Source of the DNA: a bacterium
GTDB lineage: Bacteria; Tectomicrobia; Entotheonellia; Entotheonellales; Entotheonellaceae
Assembly: GCA_027294925.1 (NCBI GenBank)
Contig: JAPULM010000302.1
Location: 1 to 9,304 of the forward strand
DNA length: 9,304 nucleotides
Reading direction: 5' to 3'
Under the pieces are notes generated by a model, which saw only the letters and a program-made list of their open reading frames with translations, did not search any database and was not told where the DNA came from. Shown piece by piece: positions 6,492-9,304 of the stretch. The position numbers and the translations under genes are program-made. Each line of letters opens with the position of its first letter. Within the stretch, counting starts at the first letter, position 1.

Positions 6492-7376
6492 ATGTCAAGT
6501 GCGCCCGTTCCCTATATTGAACGCATTAAGGAAAAATATGCCCAACTCGGTTATCCGGGCTACAACTGGGTGGTGAGTGAGACACCTCCACCCTGGCAGC
6601 CGCTGTCAAAACCATTGTCGGCCTGCCGGCTTGGCTTGATCGCTTCGGGCGGTATCTACGTTTCCGGTCAAGTGGCGTTTCACTACAAGGACGACACCAC
6701 TTACCGCCTGATTCCGACAGATGTGCAAAGCGCTAATTTGCGTACCACGCATTTTGCCTATGATCTAATCGATTCACGGCGCGACCCGAATGTGGTGTTT
6801 CCCATTGACCCGTTGCGGCAGCTTGTCAAGGAAGGGGTCATTGGTGAACTTGCTGAACATGCCTTGACGTTTATGGGCGGTATTTATTCGTCTCGACGGG
6901 TGTGTGATGAGCTTGCTCCGCAGCTCAAAGATTGTCTCCTGGCCCAACAAATTGATGTGCTTCTGCTGGTGCCGGTCTGACCGGTTTGTCATCAGTCCGT
7001 CGGACTGATTGCGCGGCAAGTGGAAGCCGCCGGCATCCCTACCCTTAGTATGACTAGTGCTCTGGACATTACGCAGGCCGTGAATCCGCCTCGCGCGGCG
7101 TTTCTTGATTATCCCTTGGGGCATACGACAGGCAAGCCGCACGAACCTGAATTGCAACGGGCCATTTTGGTCGAAGCGCTGCAGGCCTTTGCCACATTGT
7201 CCCAGCCTGGTTCTGTTAAATGCTTGCCATTTCAGTGGTCTGAAGATGAAAGCTGGAAGGAGACCGCACAGCGTGGGCCGGACGACCGGCGGCCGCGTTA
7301 TGACACCCTACAATATCAGACCGAAGAAGACCGGCAGCGGGCGGCGGAAGGCAACGTTGCCTCACTACCCAACTAA
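6492..7376 (+). CDS. GrdB/PrdB-family selenoprotein with in-frame TGA (Sec163)
   Basis: Two adjacent open frames share one reading frame and are separated only by TGA (6978-6980). Read through, they give one 294-residue protein of the glycine/sarcosine/betaine reductase selenoprotein B / D-proline reductase PrdB family (GRDB, PF07355). Segments matching family patterns lie on both sides of the TGA: NVVFPIDPLRQLVKEGVIGEL (cited as 100-120), FMGG (127-130), then after the TGA LIARQVEAAGIPTLSMTSAL and PPRAAFLDYPLGHTTG. The junction reads LLLVPV-U-PVCHQSVG, a UxxC redox motif (Sec163, Cys166) where I expect CPVCHQ in cysteine homologues. GrdB and PrdB are pyruvoyl/selenocysteine reductases of amino acid fermentation in clostridia; the reaction of this version is unknown. 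ATG 6492 is preferred, with GGGAG 8 nt upstream; ATG 6477 is an alternative. A nonsense mutation is the main rival reading. Confidence 0.85.
6981..7016 (+). promoter_or_regulatory. Probable bacterial SECIS element
   Basis: The hairpin starts directly after the TGA. ATCAGTCC (6991-6998) and GGACTGAT (7002-7009) form a perfect 8-bp upper stem closed by the three-base loop GTC (6999-7001). A lower helix of CCG (6981-6983) with CGG (7014-7016) is possible, with an internal loop between. The published bacterial SECIS model asks for an apical loop roughly 16-37 nt after UGA with a G in its first two positions; this loop begins with G and lies about 19-21 nt after the TGA. It would recruit SelB with Sec-tRNA. 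The fit is structural and by eye, with no folding calculation. Confidence 0.72.
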
Positions 7377-7396
7377 TATCCTTTTTTTGCCATAAA

Positions 7397-7588
7397 TTAT
7401 TTCGTATCGATTGGGGTACTTACTTTTGCCGAACAATGCTCGCAAGGCAAGTAAGACGCCTCCGGCAAGACATTCTCAATAGTACATCCGTTGGCTTGTC
7501 TTGCCGGCGGCTCGGAGGGATAAATTCGATTTTGTGATGAAGAATTAATCGATGGGTCAATTCGAGTCCGATCGCGTACCGATGCCAT
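7397..7588 (-). CDS. Uncertain 63-residue reading frame
   Basis: Not recognised. The frame would start 11 nt after the stop of the 43-residue membrane protein gene on the same strand, which is the only argument for it. The product is hydrophilic, with one CxxC-like pair (PCEHC) and another Cys earlier (GCTIENV), and no membrane segment. No ribosome binding site is visible before the ATG. An imperfect inverted repeat (CCGGCAAGAC 7462-7471, GTCTTGCCGG 7498-7507, extended by GCC/GGC outside one mismatch) occupies the centre, which suggests structured non-coding DNA instead. It converges with the selenoprotein gene. Confidence 0.28.
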   Translation of the reverse strand: MASVRDRTRIDPSINSSSQNRIYPSEPPARQANGCTIENVLPEASYLPCEHCSAKVSTPIDTK

Positions 7589-7599
7589 GCTGCTCTGTT

Positions 7600-7731
7600 T
7601 TAGAGAGGGACAAACGGTATGTATACGAGGGCTACGAAAACTAAGCCGATGATGATCAGGCCGTAGAACGTATTAACCTGTTTCTTGTCTTCCGGCTCAC
7701 GAGTCAATTTACTCCACACCGAGTTTTTCAT
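7600..7731 (-). CDS. Small single-span membrane protein, 43 residues
   Basis: A short gene below usual length cut-offs. The protein begins MKNSVWSKLTREPEDKKQ and ends FVPL. A charged, Lys/Glu-rich N-terminal part (1-20) is followed by one hydrophobic span at about 22-41 (FYGLIIIGLVFVALVYIPF). The ribosome binding site is AGGAGG (7742-7747 on the plus strand) inside AAAGGAGGG, 10 nt before the ATG, among the best in the window, and it is the main reason to believe the gene. The stop is TAA. The function is unknown; tiny single-span proteins often serve as accessory subunits of membrane complexes, but nothing here names one. The nearest same-strand gene upstream is the HmuY-like lipoprotein, more than 300 nt away. 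Confidence 0.7.
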   Translation of the reverse strand: MKNSVWSKLTREPEDKKQVNTFYGLIIIGLVFVALVYIPFVPL

Positions 7732-7749
7732 TCTTTTATACCCTCCTTT

Positions 7750-8054
7750 GTCAAACGCCAATTAAAGGAAATTCATCAGATAAGGCACCCATCTAATCAT
7801 GAGACCATCAGCTTTGAAGTAAGCAAAATTGGTGCCAATTGATCAAATGCGCCGGCGGTCACGGCATGCGGAATGCGCATTAGCCTGTCTCAGTTTGCTG
7901 CTATGGGGGTGGAAAATGCGCAAAACGTTTTGGCCAGGCACTTAGCCTGTGCGGCTTGTTTTGTGTCGTGGTAAAAAACCTGCGCAGGAGGCGGGGTAAG
8001 TCGGTCAACCATGGCCCAGTTGTGAGCCATCTATGACTGAATCAAGAAAGCAAC
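7750..8054. other. Gene-free gap upstream of the 43-residue gene
   Basis: About 305 nt with no supported gene. It contains repeat copy B (7866-7944), the palindrome CCTGCGCAGG (7979-7988) with a run of A at 7973-7978 (T on the minus strand), and presumably the promoter of the 43-residue gene. The palindrome is too short a stem for a confident terminator. A 46-codon minus-strand frame (7890-8030) lacks a ribosome binding site and overlaps the repeat. Confidence 0.5.
7866..7944. repeat. Dispersed intergenic repeat, copy B (diverged)
   Basis: It begins ATGCGGAATGCGCATTAGCC, carrying the same heptamer core (GCGGAAT) meeting its own inverse at the 10-bp palindrome AATGCGCATT. It then aligns loosely with copy A: both have ATTAGC, TCTCAG, TTGCTG/CTGCTT, GGAAAA and a closing GGCACTTA at comparable spacing. 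Similarity is clear at both ends and weaker in the middle, so the boundaries are approximate. Confidence 0.55.
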
Positions 8055-8079
8055 CTAACCCTTCGGTCGAGCTAGGTTG
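8051..8079 (-). terminator. Possible terminator overlapping the stop of the HmuY-like gene
   Basis: CAACCTA (8051-8057) and TAGGTTG (8073-8079) pair as a 7-bp stem around a 15-nt loop, in which ACC and GGT can pair further. Read on the minus strand, the stem includes the TAG stop and is followed by the moderately T-rich CTTTCTTG. The T-run is interrupted, so this is a weak call. Confidence 0.35.
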
Positions 8080-8720
8080 GTGCTACCACTTCCCTGGTAA
8101 ACGTACTCAAACGTCATGCAGCCCGAAATGTTACCCTCACAATAGTAGCTCAGAAGGCGCAGCTTGGCGTATTTCCCGTCCTGCGTGCGAACCAGATAAA
8201 CGGCAGGTTTGGGGATCAGAATATTCGAAATATAGCTGTAATTGTACCACTTTTCGACAACCGGGTTATTAGGAAATAGGCGTTTGGCGGCTCGGACGTC
8301 AGAGGTGAAAGTTGCCCCTTTCGGAACCTCTTGAACGGTTTTTAAATCTTCACCCTCGAGGCGTAACAAGGCGGCCTGTCCAGCGGCGTTGGTGGCGCCG
8401 CCATTACTACGAATCGCATGGCGGCGGAAGGCCAGATCCCAGTCATCTATTTTCAGGTTTTGTACGGCAACCACAGAGGCGCGCGAAAAATCAAAATACA
8501 TCCAAATCTCTTTAGAGCGTGCGTCAACCGTATAAACGTAGGGTCCGATGAGTTGGTCGCCTACCTCTCGGGGGTGGGGTGGGGTGGGTTTATAGGTCGT
8601 ACTGCTAGAGGCCACAGGGCCGCTGGCGACGGCTGAAGCGTCAGTGGATTGTCCTGGGCAGCCGACCAGAAGTAGCACACCCATACCGTACAACATGAAG
8701 CGCCAACTTTCGATCCACAT
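8055..8720 (-). CDS. HmuY-like lipoprotein
   Basis: A 221-residue predicted lipoprotein. The N-terminus MWIESWRFMLYGMGVLLLVGC is a short signal peptide with a lipobox (LVGC, Cys21), followed by a Ser/Thr/Ala/Pro-rich linker (22-50). The folded part resembles the HmuY family (PF14064): DWDLAFRRHAIRSNGG (93-108) and VYLVRTQDGKYAKLRLLSYY (174-193). HmuY of Porphyromonas is a haem-binding surface lipoprotein. The residues that would bind haem here are not evident (H101 is the only nearby His), so the ligand is open. C194 and C201 could form a disulfide. The ATG at 8720 is preferred, since it gives a clean signal peptide and AGGAG (8733-8737 on the plus strand) lies 12 nt upstream. A TTG at 8750 is an alternative. 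It follows the 81-residue membrane protein gene by 57 nt. Confidence 0.78.
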   Translation of the reverse strand: MWIESWRFMLYGMGVLLLVGCPGQSTDASAVASGPVASSSTTYKPTPPHPREVGDQLIGPYVYTVDARSKEIWMYFDFSRASVVAVQNLKIDDWDLAFRRHAIRSNGGATNAAGQAALLRLEGEDLKTVQEVPKGATFTSDVRAAKRLFPNNPVVEKWYNYSYISNILIPKPAVYLVRTQDGKYAKLRLLSYYCEGNISGCMTFEYVYQGSGSTNLARPKG

Positions 8721-8777
8721 GATGCTAACGTTCTCCTGCTTAGGGTGCAAAAGGCGCCCAAACTTCTGTTCGAGTCC

Positions 8778-9023
8778 TTAGGGCTGGTTACCTTGACGGA
8801 TGAGTTCTTGTGCGGCTTTCCGACGTATAATGCGTTGATGCAAGGTGCGGACAATCAGGTAGTAAACCGCAATAAATATGGCAATGTTGAGGCACACCAG
8901 GAACACCAGAGACGGGTGATAGCCGTGTTTGACCAGATGCTGATAGCCCAGCCAGTCGACCAGGCCTAGAAAACCAAAATGGACCAACAGGCCGAGCATG
9001 AGATAATAATCTACGACTGTCAT
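8778..9023 (-). CDS. Small two-span membrane protein, 81 residues
   Basis: Not recognised. Two hydrophobic spans are visible at about 6-27 (YYLMLGLLVHFGFLGLVDWL) and 37-58 (PSLVFLVCLNIAIFIAVYYL), joined by a His-containing loop (YQHLVKHGYH). A basic, probably helical cytoplasmic tail follows (RTLHQRIIRRKAAQELIRQ). No strong Shine-Dalgarno is seen before the ATG; the upstream bases belong to repeat copy C, which ends 2 nt from the start codon. It lies between another small membrane protein gene upstream and the HmuY-like gene downstream, all on the minus strand, so the three may be cotranscribed. Confidence 0.7.
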   Translation of the reverse strand: MTVVDYYLMLGLLVHFGFLGLVDWLGYQHLVKHGYHPSLVFLVCLNIAIFIAVYYLIVRTLHQRIIRRKAAQELIRQGNQP

Positions 9024-9025
9024 AA

Positions 9026-9111
9026 TAAGCGCCTAGACAAAAGTTTTTCCACCTTTTTCGGAATAACCCTTTTTCTTTCAATTCCGCATTCCGCATTAGC
9101 CTGCCTGCTTA
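9026..9111. repeat. Dispersed intergenic repeat, copy C
   Basis: This copy fills the gap between two small membrane protein genes. Read on the minus strand it contains the left and right parts of copy A directly joined (left 9059-9082, right 9026-9058). Its outer flank on the plus strand, ATTCCGCATTCCGCATTAGC then CTGCCTGCTTA (9081-9111), matches the middle segment of copy A apart from a short length difference. It carries heptamers (CGGAATG on the minus strand). The stop codon of the upstream gene (9109-9111) lies in the repeat edge. Confidence 0.8.
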
Positions 9112-9304
9112 CTTACCCCTGGTTGTTGCGCCTGACGCGTGCCGCATGGGTTTGCTCAAACCTGCCCACAGTAGAACGGCGGCATTGATAGAAACGGCAA
9201 TTAGAGCAGCTGTATGGAGTGGGGTCTGGGTGTATAATGCACCGCGCAGCAGGCCATAAATCTTAAAACAAACGGTGATGCCAAGCAGTAACGTGAAGTT
9301 AATC
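9109..9304 (-). CDS. Small membrane protein, C-terminal 64 residues, 5' end missing
   Basis: A frame open from the window edge to TAA at 9109-9111. The visible product starts INFTLLLGITVCFKIYGLLR and shows two hydrophobic segments, about 3-22 and 30-50 (TAALIAVSINAAVLLWAGLS), ending with a polar basic tail (SKPMRHASGATTRGK). There is no family match that I recognise. The general build (two spans, basic tail) is like the 81-residue protein next to it, but the sequences are not evidently related. Since the stop codon lies in the edge of a repeat, the natural C-terminus may have been altered. The start and full length are outside the window. Confidence 0.6.
   Translation of the reverse strand, partial: INFTLLLGITVCFKIYGLLRGALYTQTPLHTAALIAVSINAAVLLWAGLSKPMRHASGATTRGK

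Noticed and set aside
7020..7376. Independent gene starting with GTG downstream of the TGA
   Set aside because: It is in the same frame as the upstream open frame and continues the same protein family; the would-be start lies in the middle of a conserved segment and has no ribosome binding site.
7890..8030. Minus-strand frame of 46 codons after the HmuY-like gene
   Set aside because: No ribosome binding site, no recognisable features, and it runs through repeat copy B.

Overview
The window comes from a bacterium with moderately GC-rich DNA, a standard code in which TGA also works as a stop, strong AGGAGG-type ribosome binding sites and some TTG/GTG starts. Gene content (peptide-type ABC importer, CoxM/CoxS-type molybdenum hydroxylase subunits, a GrdB/PrdB-type selenoprotein, a HmuY-like lipoprotein) suggests an environmental lineage such as Chloroflexota or a Tectomicrobia-like group. 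That placement is a guess and no phylogenetic marker is present.

Layout. Positions 2-3039 (+) hold the end of a peptide/opine/nickel-type ABC import operon: a substrate-binding protein cut by the window edge, a strong hairpin, then two permeases (DppB- and DppC-like). No ATPase gene follows. Positions 3137-3961 (+) encode a CysZ/EI24-type membrane protein whose last codons run into a heptamer repeat. Positions 4031-6166 are on the minus strand and read, in transcription order: CoxM-type FAD subunit, CoxS-type 2Fe-2S subunit, a repeat, a MoaD/ThiS-like sulfur carrier, and a small conserved-looking hypothetical protein. The catalytic CoxL subunit is absent from the window.

The most notable gene is divergent from the CoxM/CoxS pair, at 6492-7376 (+). 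It appears as two consecutive open frames separated by an in-frame TGA. Read through, it is one GrdB/PrdB-family protein with a U-P-V-C-H-Q motif, so the TGA very probably encodes selenocysteine. A hairpin fitting the bacterial SECIS model follows the TGA directly. A normal gene caller would split or truncate this gene.

Positions 7397-9304 are minus-strand small genes: an uncertain 63-codon frame, an unlisted 43-residue single-span membrane protein with an excellent ribosome binding site, a HmuY-like lipoprotein, an 81-residue two-span membrane protein, and the end of another small membrane protein cut by the window edge.

The gene gaps carry a dispersed repeat family built on 7-bp units (GCGGAAT / GCGGCAG). 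Three long intergenic copies (4681-4804, 7866-7944, 9026-9111) and two short heptamer arrays (3047-3069, 3920-3947) are visible. One long copy looks like another copy with a segment of the same family inserted in inverted orientation. I found no rRNA, tRNA, CRISPR array or transposase gene.
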